From Isoetes taiwanensis (taxonomy: Eukaryota; Streptophyta; Lycopodiopsida; Isoetales; Isoetaceae), in contig JAJEKV010000566.1 in the NCBI GenBank assembly GCA_021234155.1, positions 1-64,000 on the forward strand: DNA of 64,000 nt, in the 5' to 3' direction. The notes below the pieces were generated by a model. The model was not told the DNA's origin, did not search any database, and worked only from the letters and a program-made list of their open reading frames with translations. How positions within the stretch are numbered: position 1 is the stretch's first letter; each line of letters opens with the position of its first letter. Below, one piece after another: positions 23,151 through 36,857 of this stretch. The position numbers and the translations under genes were made by a program.

Positions 23151-26100
23151 ATATTCTTCTTTTCCTCTTTAGTAGCCTACTTGGTGGACTCAATGATCAA
23201 TGAATTGTCGAAGGGTTTAAGGATTTTGATATCAAAAAATTATGTAAGAGTTTTGATGACCTTTAAGGATTTGGAAGTGTGGAAATTTTATTGTTTAAGC
23301 TAGAAGGCTTTTGGGATCAATTTCTCTTCAATATTTTTGCTTAAGAAGAAGAAGTAGATAATATTGTCTTGTTGGAATACAATAGCATATTTAAAGATTG
23401 TTTACACAAAGGAATTTCCATTGGTTGTTTATACTATTTTATGACACATGGATTAATAGGCCTTTTCCATATAAAAGCTTATGGATGCATTTTTTCTTAC
23501 ATGCAAGCATGACACGTGATGGTACATGCACATGTGCTTTGCATGACAACTAAAGGTATGTTCTTTTTGCCTAAAGCTAGAAGGTATGCTCTTTTTTGCC
23601 TAAAGCTAGGATATCTTTAAAAGTACATAAAATATCAAGCTTTAATATGCCTTGTACGTGGGCATTCAATGGCAAGGTTTATACATCCGATTTGCTTCTT
23701 TGGCCTTTATCTTTGAATAAAAAATGAGAGTTACAAGGACATTTCAGAATATATCTTTTTGGAGGCTTTGTCAACATTATTTTTATTATTTTTAGTCTCA
23801 AATGCTAAAAGCATGACCGATTTTCCCCAAGATATTTTTCCTTATGGAAATTTCTTTAAGTGTTTTATGAACGATGGTACATTTGGAAATATATGCATTT
23901 GGGGCTTGGCTTCGAATAGCTATGGCGCCAAAGTAAATAGGGCTAAATCCCTTTTTAGTTCTGACGGCAAGATCTGAGTGCTTTGCTTGCAATCTTGATG
24001 CGGCATCTTCTAGAGTTCCTCGAAAGCGGACAAAGAGGGCTTTATCTTACGTCTTCATACGCTATCTTGGGGAGTCCATCACGACCATATCATAGAAGTT
24101 GAATGGTGCGGCGGGGAAAATAGATTTGCGGTTCTTGCTTAGAATGATCTAGCTATGTCATAATATTACATGGAGTGGCCTCTTGCAAAATATGGCGACA
24201 TATTTCGTTACGCATTTTGAAATAGCTTCACATAGCTATCTTGTGATCTATAATGTGGTCTATACATGGCGAAAATAGCGGATATCTCGTGATCCGCACC
24301 TTGGAAAGCGGAGTTAGTTTTATGCCATTAGCTCACGGTGTTTGTGGCCTCTGCAAAATAATCGAATTACAAAGTGCGATTTTGCGGATAGATGTCATAC
24401 AAAGCTTTTCTTTTTCTTTATCTACGGATAAATCTCTAGTCTTAGGAAAGGCTCTAGTGCGTGGATGCGATTGCTATATCCACTTGTTATATCAATATTT
24501 TATACGTATACCGGCTTGTATATGGCGGGCTTGTCTCCAGAAAAAAATGGAAGTATTGGAACATGGATTTCTGAGGAAAGCGGATGGTTCTTATTTGCTT
24601 GACAGTGTTTCCTTGTTTTTCTAGCACGATTGCAAATATGGCAAAGCTTTTTAGCTATGGTGGAGCATGTTGGCTATAATGCCTTGGACAAATACAGTGG
24701 TAGGCCAAATAAATAGTTGGCATGATGGCGAAGATCAGTATGTGATGCCTCTAGCAATTAACGCCACAACATGGATTGAGCGAATGCAATCTACTACATT
24801 ATGGAGTGCGAAAATAAGGTCAGATATAATTTCATTTGAAATGCATATTGGTCATGGATCGTATGGAAATTGATTACTAGCACTTACGAGGTGACTTTAA
24901 TTCCTAACATAATGAGTTTCTACTTGAGTTAGTTATCTTGGGATTGATAGCCATAGCTACCTAATAAGTTCATACGAAAAAGTATTTATGCGCTAATATG
25001 TCTAAGTTATTGCTTCCCAAAAGAGTTGAAGCCTCGAGTTATATTTTATAGCATGAGGGTATGCGAATTATTAGTGGAACATCTACCACAGTTTGTATGT
25101 GCTATGCTGTAAAGATAGATAGATATGCTCTTAAGAATTAAGTTAAATGAAATGTAGCTGAATTTTATGATCTCTGGATCTTTGAAATTTATGATCTACA
25201 TGGCTCTAATTGTTTCTAATGATCTATACGTCATAAAGATTGGTCTATATTCTATTTTTTAATCTATATTTTTGACTTACAAATAATAATATGGACACAC
25301 GCATGAATTAAGATTTTTTTCAGAACTATTAATATACATTTGGAAAGTTTGACATGTTGTAAAGTTTATATTACTTCTGGCATAATAGAAAATAATATGA
25401 TTGGGAAGAATGTATATGGATTTAAATCTGAAATTATATATTGCGAACAATTTGGGAAGCCTAAACTTTATGGTTCCATAATTCTTTCTTGTTTATGTCA
25501 CCCCAGGGCAAAAGGATACAATTGGTGATCAGTGATAAACTGAGAGACCCAATGTACCTTTTGGCCCTTGCATCGTCTGCAGGGATTCTGCGCTAGCGTT
25601 TGCATGATTGGCTGCAGGTACGGGTTCTCTCCTCCAATTGTCTCTTATTTGCTGTTAGGGTTGACTGTAACGTGGAGATGGAATTATTGGAAGCGGAACC
25701 AAAGCTGCATCTACTTTGTACTTCTACTTTTTTACTTGAAACATGGGAATAATTTATAGTAATATTATACGTGTATACTTTCAAGTTTCATGGTAATCAT
25801 ATACATATGTAAGTTACAGATCTACTAAAATAATGCTTTGCTATTTTACTACTTGTCTTTACTATTTCACCACTTTTTATACATGTTTTATTAGGTATTA
25901 TGCCTTCCTTGTGCTTTGGGTAGCGCCGGGGATGGATATGTGTTGTGTAGTCTTTACCTTGAATGAATAGAGTTTAGTAAAAATATTTTACTATAATCAT
26001 TAGTAATCTGGTGAAGATGTTGTGAAGAAAGAAGAAATCGTGACTTCCATTTGCTGGAGATATCTGGCAAGCACAATTGGTTGGCTCTACCTATTTAAAA

Positions 26101-26568
26101 TTCAGATCTCTACTATTTGACATCTGGATGGAGGTATCTTGGCAAGCGGACCTATTATACAAACCAGGTTAGCTTGTACATTATTTTTTGATAAATATTC
26201 AGGTGTTGATGGCAAATGCTATGGTAAATACTATAAAATGCTGTTCATGGTACTTAAGGCCCACTGCGCCCTATGTATCTCACAAATATAAAATCCTGAT
26301 TATATTTCAGGTCTTGAACTAGTCCTTTGTGCTAGTTCTCGAAATATCTGCTACAGCGGATATGGTATTTGGTCCACTGCACCTTATACTACAAAAAATA
26401 CAATAAATTGATGCTGAATTAAAGATTCCATGAATCTAGTGTCTTCTGGTGTAAGGAAGTGGGACCCCTCTTTTTATGGGGGGTCCTGCTTTCCTTATAA
26501 AAAGAGGTGTCCTGCATCCTGAGGGAGGGATGTGGGAGAAGAAGAAGAAGAAGAAGAAGAAGAAGAAG
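23151..26568 (+). repeat. Array unit 2
   Basis: This is the most diverged copy in the patch 23,960-24,640, where short substitutions break frames that are open in units 1, 3, 4 and 5. The rest is nearly identical to its neighbours. It ends with the hairpin (about 26,452-26,510) and about ten GAA repeats. Confidence 0.95.
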
Positions 26569-29500
26569 ATATTCTTCTTTTCCTCTTTAGTAGCCTACTT
26601 GGTGGACTCAATGATCAATGAATTGTCGAAGGGTTTAAGGATTTTGATATCAAAAAATTATGTAAGAGTTTTGATGACCTTTAAGGATTTGGAAGTGTGG
26701 AAATTTTATTGTTTAAGCTAGAAGGCTTTTGGGATCCAATTTCTCTTCAATATTTTTGCTTAAGAAGAAGAAGTAGATAATATTGTCTTGTTGGAATACA
26801 ATAGCATATTTAAAGATTGTTTACACAAGGAATTTCCATTGGTTGTTTATACTATTTTATGACACATGGATTAATAGGCCTTTTCCATATAAAAGCTTAT
26901 GGATGCATTTTTTTCTTACATGCAAGCATGACACGTGATGGTACATGCACATGTGCTTTGCATGACAACTAAGGTATGTTCTTTTTTGCCTAAAGCTAGA
27001 AGGTATGCTCTTTTTTGCCTAAAGCTAGGATATCTTTAAAAGTACATAAAATATCAAGCTTTAATATGCCTTGTACGTGGGCATTCAATGGCAAGGTTTA
27101 TACATCCGATTTGCTTCTTTGGCCTTTATCTTTGAATAAAAAATGAGAGTTACAAGGACATTTCAGAATATATCTCTTTTTTGGAGGCTTTGTCAACATT
27201 ATTTTTATTATTTTTAGTCTCAAATGCTAAAAGCATGACCGATTTTCCCAAGATATTTTTCCTTATGGAAATTTCTTTAAGTGTTTTATGAACGATGGTA
27301 CATTTGGAAATATATGCATTTGGGGCTTGGCTCAGAATAGCTATGGCGCCAAAGTAAATAGGGCTAAATCCCTTTTGGATTCTGACAAGATCACAGTGCT
27401 TTGCTTGCAATCTTGATGCGGCATCTTCTAGAGTTCCTCACGGCGGAGACAAAGAGGGCTTTATCTTACGTCTTCATCCGCTATCTTGGGGAGTCCATCA
27501 CGACCATATCATAGAGTTGAATGGTGCGGCGCAGGAAAATAGGGTGCCGGATTTCTTTGCCGAATGATCTAGCTATGTCATAATATTACATGGAGTGGCC
27601 TCTTGCAAAATATAAGCGACATATTTCGATTACGCATTTTGAAATAGCTTCACATAGCTATACTGTGATCTATAATGTGGTCTATACATGGCTTCGAAAT
27701 AGCAGATATACTGTGATCCGCACCTTGGAAACCGGAGTTAGTTTTATGCCATTAGCTCTGGTGTTTGTGGCCTCTGCAAAATAATCAGAATTACAAGGTA
27801 CGATTTTGCAGATAGATGTCATACAAAGCTTTTCTTTTTCTTTATCTCTGGATAAATCTCTAGTCTTAGGAAAGGCTCCTAGTCTGTGGATGCCGGTGCT
27901 ATATCCACTTGTTATATCCAATATTTGCTTCTGTGTCAGCTTGTATATGACAGGCTTGTCTCCGAAAAATGGAAGCCCGAGTATTGGAACATACCGTTCT
28001 GCAGGAAACAGATGGTTCTTATTTGCTTGACAGTGTTTCCTTGTTTTTCTAGCACGATTGCAAATATGGCAAAGCTTTTTAGCTATGGTGGAGCATGTTG
28101 GCTATAATGCCTTGGACAAATACAGTGGTAGGCCAAATAAATAGTTGGCATGATGGCGAAGATCAGTATGTGATGCCTCTAGCAATTAACGCCACAACAT
28201 GGATTGAGCGAATGCAATCTACTACATTATGGAGTGCGAAAATAAGGTCAGATATAATTTCATTTGAAATGCATATTGGTCATGGATACGTATGGAAATT
28301 GGATTACTAGCACTTACGAGGGTGACTTTAATTCCTAACATAATGAGTTTCTACTTGAGTTAGTTATGCTTGGGATTGATAGCCATAGCTACCTAATAAG
28401 TTCATCTGAAAAAAAGTATTTATGCGCTAATATGTCTAAGTTATTGCTTCCCAAAAGAGTTGAAGCCTCGAGTTATATTTTATAGCATGAGGGTATGCGA
28501 ATTATTAGTGGAACATCTACCACAGTTTGTATGTGCTATGCTGTAAAGATAGATAGATATGCTCTTAAGAATTAAGTTAAATGAAATGTAGCTGAATTTT
28601 ATGATCTACAGATGCTGAAATTTATGATCTACATGGCTCTAATTGTTTCTAATGATCTATACGTCATAAAGATTGGTCTATATTCTATTTTTTAATCTAT
28701 ATTTTTGACTTACAAATAATAATATGGACACACGCATGAATTAAGATTTTTTTCAGAACTATTAATATACATTTGGAAAGTTTGACATGTTGTAAAGTTT
28801 ATATTACTTCTGGCATAATAGAAAATAATATGATTGGGAAGAATGTATATGGATTTAAATCTGAAATTATATATTGCGAACAATTTGGGAAGCCTAAACT
28901 TTATGGTTCCATAATTCTTTCTTGTTTATGTCACCCCAGGGCAAAAGGATACAATTGGTGATCAGTGATAAACTGAGAGACCCAATGTACCTTTTGGCCC
29001 TTGCATCGTTCTTAGGGATTCGCTAACGTTTGCATGATTGGCTGCAGGTACGGGTTCTCTCCTCCAATTGTCTCTTATTTGCTGTTAGGGTTGACTGTAA
29101 CGTGGAGATGGAATTATTGGAAGCGGAACCAAAGCTGCATCTACTTTGTACTTCTACTTTTTTACTTGAAACATGGGAATAATTTATAGTAATATTATCG
29201 TGTATATTTTCAAGTTTCATGGTAATCATATACATATGTAAGTTCTGGATCTACTAAAATAATGCTTTGCTATTTTACTACTTGTCTTTACTATTTCACC
29301 ACTTTTTATACATGTTTTATTAGGTATTATGCCTTCCTTGTGGCCTGGGTAACGCCAGGATGGATATGTGTTGTGTAGTCTTTACCTTGAATGAATCTGA
29401 GCTTTAGTAAAATATTTTACTATAACTCATTAGTAATCCCGTGAAGATGTGTCGAAGAAGAAATCGTGACTTCCATTTGCTGGAGATATCTGGCAAGCAC

Positions 29501-29994
29501 AATTGGTTGGCTCTACCTATTTAAAATTCAGATCTCTACTATTTGACATCTGGATGGAGGTATCTTGGCAAGCGGACCTATTATACAAACCAGGTTAGCT
29601 TGTACATTATTTTTTGATAAATATTCAGGTGTTGATGGCAAATGCTATGGTAAATACTATAAAATGCTGTTCATGGTACTTAAGGCCCACTGCGCCCTAT
29701 GTATCTCACAAATATAAAATCCTGATTATATTTCAGGTCTTGAACTAGTCCTTTGTGCTAGTTCTCGAAATATCTGCTACAGCGGATATGGTATTTGGTC
29801 CACTGCACCTTATACTACAAAAAATACAATAAATTGATGCTGAATTAAAGATTCCATGAATCTAGTGTCTTTCGTGTAAGGAAGTGGGACCCCTCTTTTA
29901 TGGGGGTCCCGCTTCCTTATAAAAAAAGAGGTGTCCCCGTGATCCCGAGGGAGGGATGTGGGAGAAGAAGAAGAAGAAGAAGAAGAAGAAGAAG
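26569..29994 (+). repeat. Array unit 3
   Basis: Nearly identical to units 1 and 4 outside a few variable patches. It carries the same plus-strand frames (27,590-27,784, 27,806-28,030, 28,095-28,310, 28,773-28,961). It ends with the best-preserved hairpin (29,877-29,917) and a 10-11 repeat GAA tract. Confidence 0.95.
29877..29917. other. Hairpin next to the GAA junction (unit 3/4 example)
   Basis: AAGGAAGTGGGACCCC and GGGGTCCCGCTTCCTT are inverted copies (15 of 16 positions pair, plus one G-T) around a loop of about nine bases. A second inverted pair (GGGACCCCTCTTTT with AAAAGAGGTGTCC) overlaps it. The same structure precedes the GAA tract at the other unit junctions (about 23,040, 26,455 and 33,310). 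Confidence 0.8.
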
Positions 29995-32900
29995 ATATTC
30001 TTCTTTTCCTCTTTAGTAGCCTACTTGGTGGACTCAATGATCAATGAATTGTCGAAGGGTTTAAGGATTTTGATATCAAAAAATTATGTAAGAGTTTTGA
30101 TGACCTTTAAGGATTTGGAAGTGTGGAAATTTTATTGTTTAAGCTAGAAGGCTTTTGGGATCCAATTTCTCTTCAATATTTTTGCTTAAGAAGAAGAAGT
30201 AGATAATATTGTCTTGTTGGAATACAATAGCATATTTAAAGATTGTTTACACAAGGAATTTCCATTGGTTGTTTATACTATTTTATGACACATGGATTAA
30301 TAGGCCTTTTCCATATAAAAGCTTATGGATGCATTTTTTTCTTACATGCAAGCATGACACGTGATGGTACATGCACATGTGCTTTGCATGACAACTAAGG
30401 TATGTTCTTTTTTGCCTAAAGCTAGAAGGTATGCTCTTTTTTGCCTAAAGCTAGGATATCTTTAAAAAGTACATAAAATATCAAGCTTTAATATGCCTTG
30501 TACGTGGGCATTCAATGGCAAGGTTTATACATCCGATTTGCTTCTTTGGCCTTTATCTTTGAATAAAAAAATGAGAGTTACAAGGACATTTCAGAATATA
30601 TCTTTTTGGAGGCTTTGTCAACATTATTTTTATTATTTTTAGTCTCAAATGCTAAAAGCATGACCGATTTTCCCCAAGATATTTTTCCTTATGGAAATTT
30701 CTTTAAGTGTTTTATGAACGATGGTACATTTGGAAATATATGCATTTGGGGCTTGGCTCAGAATAGCTATGGCGCCAAAGTAAATAGGGCTAAATCCCTT
30801 TTGGATTTACGGCAAGATACAGGTGCTTTGCTTGCAATCTTGATCTGGCCAAGATCTTCTAGAGTTCCTCACGAAAGGCACAAAAAGAGGGCTTTATCTT
30901 GCCTTCATCCGCTATACCGGGAGTCCATCACCGACCATATCATAGAGTTGAATGGTGCGGCAGAAAATAGGTCACGGATTTGTCTTAGAATGATCTAGCT
31001 ATGTCATAATATTACATGGAGTGGCCTCTTGCAAAATATGGCAATCGACATATTTCGCTGCTCGCATTTTTGAAATAGCTTCACATAGCTATACCGGGGA
31101 TCTATAATGTGGTCTATACATGGCTTCGAAATAGCAGATATCCGCGGATCCGCGACCTTGGAAACCGGAGTTAGTTTTATGCCATTAGCTCGTGTTTGTG
31201 GCCTCCGCAAAATAATCGGAATTACAAGGTACGATTTTGCAGATAGATGTCATACAAAGCTTTTCTTTTTCTTTATCTCTGGATAAATCTCTAGTCTTAG
31301 GAAAGGCTCCTAGTCTGTGGATGCCGGTGCTATATCCACTTGTTATATCCAATATTTGCTTCTGTGTCAGCTTGTATATGACAGGCTTGTCTCCGAAAAA
31401 TGGAAGCCCGAGTATTGGAACATACCGCTCAAGCAGAAACGATGGTTCTTATTTGCTTGATGTTGTTTTCCTTGTTTTTCTAGCACGATTGCAAATATGG
31501 CAAAGCTTTTTAGCTATGGTGGAGCATGTTGGCTATAATGCCTTGGACAAATACAGTGGTAGGCCAAATAAATAGTTGGCATGATGGCGAAGATCAGTAT
31601 GTGATGCCTCTAGCAATTAACGCCACAACATGGATTGAGCGAATGCAATCTACTACATTATGGAGTGCGAAAATAAGGTCAGATATAATTTCATTTGAAA
31701 TGCATATTGGTCATGGATACGTATGGAAATTCAGATTACTAGCACTTCTGAGGTGACTTTAATTCCTAACATAATGAGTTTCTACTTGAGTTAGTTATGC
31801 CGGATTGATAGCCATAGCTACCTAATAAGTTCATACGAAAAAGTATTTATGCGCTAATATGTCTAAGTTATTGCTTCCCAAAAGAGTTGAAGCCTCGAGT
31901 TATATTTTATAGCATGAGGGTATGCGAATTATTAGTGGAACATCTACCACAGTTTGTATGTGCTATGCTGTAAAGATAGATAGATATGCTCTTAAGAATT
32001 AAGTTAAATGAAATGTAGCTGAATTTTATGATCTACAGATGCTGAAATTTATGATCTACATGGCTCTAATTGTTTCTAATGATCTATACGTCATAAAGAT
32101 TGGTCTATATTCTATTTTTTAATCTATATTTTTGACTTACAAATAATAATATGGACACACGCATGAATTAAGATTTTTTTCAGAACTATTAATATACATT
32201 TGGAAAGTTTGACATGTTGTAAAGTTTATATTACTTCTGGCATAATAGAAAATAATATGATTGGGAAGAATGTATATGGATTTAAATCTGAAATTATATA
32301 TTGCGAACAATTTGGGAAGCCTAAACTTTATGGTTCCATAATTCTTTCTTGTTTATGTCACCCCAGGGCAAAAGGATACAATTGGTGATCAGTGATAAAC
32401 TGAGAGACCCAATGTACCTTTTGGCCCTTGCATCGTTACCGGGATTACTGCTAACGTTTGCATGATTGGCTGCAGGTACGGGTTCTCTCCTCCAATTGTC
32501 TCTTATTTGCTGTTAGGGTTGACTGTAACGTGGAGATGGAATTATTGGAAGCGGAACCAAAGCTGCATCTACTTTGTACTTCTACTTTTTTACTTGAAAC
32601 ATGGGAATAATTTATAGTAATATTATACGTGTATACTTTCAAGTTTCATGGTAATCATATACATATGTAAGTTACAGATCTACTAAAATAATGCTTTGCT
32701 ATTTTACTACTTGTCTTTACTATTTCACCACTTTTTATACATGTTTTATTAGGTATTATGCCTTCCTTGTGGCCTGGGTAACGCCAGGATGGATATGTGT
32801 TGTGTAGTCTTTACCTTGAATGAATACAGTTTAGTAAAATATTTTTACTATAATCTGTTAGTAATCCTGGTGAAGATGTGTCGAAGAAGAAATCGCGGAC

Positions 32901-33424
32901 TTCCATTTGCCGGAGATATCCGCAAGCACAATTGGTTGGCTCTACCTATTTAAAAGAAAAGATCTCTACTATTTGACATCTGGATGGAGGTATCTTGGCA
33001 AGCGGACCTATTATACAAACCAGGTTAGCTTGTACATTATTTTTTGATAAATATTCAGGTGTTGATGGCAAATGCTATGGTAAATACTATAAAATGCTGT
33101 TCATGGTACTTAAGGCCCACTGCGCCCTATGTATCTCACAAAAATAAAAATCCCCGATTATATTTCGTGTCTTGAACTAGTCCTTTGTGCTAGTTCTCAA
33201 ATATTTCACATACGGATATGGTATTTGGTCCATACTGACCTTATACTACAAAAAAATACAATAAATTGATGTGAATTAAAGATTCCATGAATCTAGTGTC
33301 ATACAGTGTAGGAAGTGAGGGGACCCCTTTTTATGGGGGGTCCCGCTTTCCTTATAAAAAGAGGTGTCCCAGATCCCGGGGAGGGATGTGGGAGAAGAAG
33401 AAGAAGAAGAAGAAGAAGAAGAAG
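29995..33424 (+). repeat. Array unit 4
   Basis: Same organisation as the other units, with variable patches near 30,805-31,200 and 32,890-33,340. Frames 30,606-30,998 and 31,237-31,575 are slightly longer here because of small indels. Confidence 0.95.
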
Positions 33425-36300
33425 ATATTCTTCTTTTCCCTTTAGTAGCCTACTTGGTGGACTCAATGATCAATGAATTGTCGAAGGGTTTAAGGATTTT
33501 GATATCAAAAAATTATGTAAGAGTTTTGATGACCTTTAAGGATTTGGAAGTGTGGAAATTTTATTGTTTAAGCTAGAAGGCTTTTGGGATCCAATTTCTC
33601 TTCAATATTTTTGCTTAAGAAGAAGAAGTAGATAATATTGTCTTGTTGGAATACAATAGCATATTTAAAGATTGTTTACACAAGGAATTTCCATTGGTTG
33701 TTTATACTATTTTATGACACATGGATTAATAGGCCTTTTCCATATAAAAGCTTATGGATGCATTTTTTTCTTACATGCAAGCATGACACGTGATGGTACA
33801 TGCACATGTGCTTTGCATGACAACTAAGGTATGTTCTTTTTTGCCTAAAGCTAGAAGGTATGCTCTTTTTTGCCTAAAGCTAGGATATCTTTAAAAGTAC
33901 ATAAAATATCAAGCTTTAATATGCCTTGTACGTGGGCATTCAATGGCAAGGTTTATACATCCGATTTGCTTCTTTGGCCTTTATCTTTGAATAAAAAAAT
34001 GAGAGTTACAAGGACATTTCAGAATATATCTTTTTGGAGGCTTTGTCAACATTATTTTTATTATTTTTAGTCTCAAATGCTAAAAGCATGACCGATTTTC
34101 CCCAAGATATTTTTCCTTATGGAAATTTCTTTAAGTGTTTTATGAACGATGGTACATTTGGAAATATATGCATTTGGGGCTTGGCTCAGAATAGCTATGG
34201 CGCCAAAGTAAATAGGGCTAAATCCCTTTTGGATTTCTGGCAAGATCTGTGTGCTTTGCTTTGCAATCTTGATCTGCGGCATCTTCTAGAGTTCCTCACG
34301 AAAGCGCATACAAAAAGAGGGCTTTATCTTCCGCCTTCATCGCTATCTACGGGAGTCCATCACCACCATATCATAGAGTTGAATGGTGCAGCAGGAAAAT
34401 AGGTCACGGATTTTTTACTAATGATCTAGCTATGTCATAATATTACATGGAGTGGCCTCTTGCAAAATATGGCTCGACATATTTTGCTCTCAAGATTTTG
34501 AAATAGCTTCACATAGCTATCTTTGTGATCTATAATGTGGTCTATACATGGCTTCAAATAGCAGATATATCGCGGATCCCACCTTGGAAACCGGAGTTAG
34601 TTTTATGCCATTAGCTCTGGTGTTTGTGGCCTCTGCAAAATAATCAGAATTACAAGGTACGATTTTGCAGATAGATGTCATACAAAGCTTTTCTTTTTCT
34701 TTATCTCTGGATAAATCTCTAGTCTTAGGAAAGGCTCCTAGTCTGTGGATGCCGGTGCTATATCCACTTGTTATATCCAATATTTGCTTCTGTGTCAGCT
34801 TGTATATGACTGGCTTGTCTCCGAAAAATGGAAGCCCGAGTATTGGAACATACCGTTCTGCAGGAAACAGATGGTTCTTATTTGCTTGACAGTGTTTCCT
34901 TGTTTTTCTAGCACGATTGCAAATATGGCAAAGCTTTTTAGCTATGGTGGAGCATGTTGGCTATAATGCCTTGGACAAATACAGTGGTAGGCCAAATAAA
35001 TAGTTGGCATGATGGCGAAGATCAGTATGTGATGCCTCTAGCAATTAACGCCACAACATGGATTGAGCGAATGCAATCTACTACATTATGGAGGTTTAAA
35101 ATAAGGTCGATATAATTTCATTTGAAATGCATATTGGTCATGGATACGTATGGAAATTGATTACTAGCACTTCCGAGGTGACTTTAATTCCTAACATAAT
35201 GAGTTTCTACTTGAGTTAGTTATGCGGATTGATAGCCATAGCTACCTAATAAGTTCATACGAAAAAGTATTTATGCTTAATATGTCTAAGTTATTGCTTC
35301 CCCAAAAAAGAGTTGAAGCCTCGAGTTATATTTTATAGCATGAGGGTATGCGAATTATTAGTGGAACATCTACCACAGTTTGTATGTGCTATGCTGTAAA
35401 GATAGATAGATATGCTCTTAAGAATTAAGTTAAATGAAATGTAGCTGAATTTTATGATCTACAGATGCTGAAATTTATGATCTACATGGCTCTAATTGTT
35501 TCTAATGATCTATACGTCATAAAGATTGGTCTATATTCTATTTTTTTAATCTATATTTTTGACTTACAAATAATAATATGGACACGCATGAATTAAGATT
35601 TTTTCTAACTATTAATATACATTTGGAAAGTTTGACATGTTGTAAAGTTTATATTACTTCGGCATAATAGAAAATAATATGATTGGGAAGAATGTATATG
35701 GATTTAAATCTGAAATTATATATTGCGAACAATTTGGGAAGCCTAAACTTTATGGTTCCATAATTCTTTCTTGTTTATGTCACCCCAGGGCAAAAGGATA
35801 CAATTGGTGATCGTTGATAAACGAGAGACCCAATGTACCTTTTGGGCCCTTGCATCGAGCACGGGATTCCGCTAACGCTTGCATGATTGGTCGCAGTAAT
35901 GGGTCCTCTCCTCCAATTGTCTCTTATTTGTTAGGGTTGATCAGAACGTGGAGATGGAATTATTGGAAGCGAACCAAAGCCGTGATCTACTTTGTAATTT
36001 CTACTTTTTACTTGAAACATGGGAATAATTTATAGTAATATTATACGTGTATACTTTCAAGTTTCATGGTAATCATATACATATGTAAGTTACAGATCTA
36101 CTAAAATAATGCTTTGCTATTTTACTACTTGTCTTTACTATTTCACCACTTTTTATACATGTTTTATTAGGTATTATGCCTTCCTTGTGGCCTGGGTAAC
36201 GCCAGGATGGATATGTGTTGTGTAGTCTTTACCTTGAATGAATACAGTTTAGTAAAATATTTTTACTATAATCTGTTAGTAATCCTGGTGAAGATGTGTC
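33425..36300 (+). repeat. Array unit 5 (truncated)
   Basis: This matches the first ~2,873 bp of the other units and stops at GAAGATGTGTC, exactly where they read GAAGAAGAAATCG. Here the short internal GAA run is replaced by 63 GAA repeats and then by unrelated sequence. The last ~540 bp of the unit are missing. Confidence 0.95.
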
Positions 36301-36489
36301 GAAGAAGAAGAAGAAGAAGAAGAAGAAGAAGAAGAAGAAGAAGAAGAAGAAGAAGAAGAAGAAGAAGAAGAAGAAGAAGAAGAAGAAGAAGAAGAAGAAG
36401 AAGAAGAAGAAGAAGAAGAAGAAGAAGAAGAAGAAGAAGAAGAAGAAGAAGAAGAAGAAGAAGAAGAAGAAGAAGAAGAAGAAGAAGAA
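36301..36489 (+). repeat. (GAA)63 microsatellite
   Basis: There are 63 uninterrupted GAA triplets, followed by GAG GAG and a degenerate GAA-rich zone to about 36,660. Long GAA/TTC tracts are known to form triplex DNA and to be unstable. Poly-Arg, poly-Lys or poly-Glu frames here are products of the repeat, not genes. Confidence 0.98.
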
Positions 36490-36857
36490 GAGGAGATAGG
36501 AAAGAAAGATTGAATAGAATGAGAAAGTGGTGAAGAAGAAGAAGAAGAAAATGAATAGAAGATTGGAAGAACGGAAGATTAGAAGGAAGAAACCAATGAT
36601 TGGAAGATCATTGGAAGAAGAAGGAGGAGGATTCGATTCATACTAATAAGAGGCGAAATGGATTGAAGAAAAACAAGGATGGAAAGAAGAGGAGGATAGA
36701 AATGGGATGGATTGAAAACAAACAAGAAAAAACAAGAAGCCCTAAATCTATCAAACAACAAGCCTAATTCAAAAATAGAGTTGATTGATCCATTGAAATA
36801 CCTTTGGATGCTTGCTTGAAGCTTGAAAAGGACCGCAAAGGATGATCCGCGCAAAAA
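36490..36857. other. Degenerate GAA-rich flank, no gene
   Basis: Purine-rich sequence with short GAAGAAGAA and GGAAGA runs fades out toward 36,850. The minus-strand frame 36,579-36,854 is Phe/Leu/Ser-rich, as expected from reading the TTC strand. No gene recognised. Confidence 0.6.

Larger units (their letters stand above)
19742..36300 (+). repeat. Tandem array of five ~3.42-kb units (macrosatellite)
   Basis: Five head-to-tail copies start at 19,742, 23,151, 26,569, 29,995 and 33,425, with periods of 3,409, 3,418, 3,426 and 3,430 bp. The last is partial (about 2,876 bp). Long blocks are virtually identical between copies, while a few short patches differ strongly. Each junction carries a GAA tract of 9-11 repeats preceded by a hairpin. 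No LTRs, TIRs or recognised protein domain were found. Several short frames are shared by all copies, but they are not joined into one long gene. Confidence 0.95.

Noticed and set aside
19742-36300. Array units as tandem LTR retrotransposons
   Set aside because: No LTR, PBS, polypurine tract or pol motif was found in the unit.
36207-36533. Poly-Arg and poly-Lys reading frames of up to 108 residues
   Set aside because: They are the translation of (GAA)63 in three frames, with no other coding sign.
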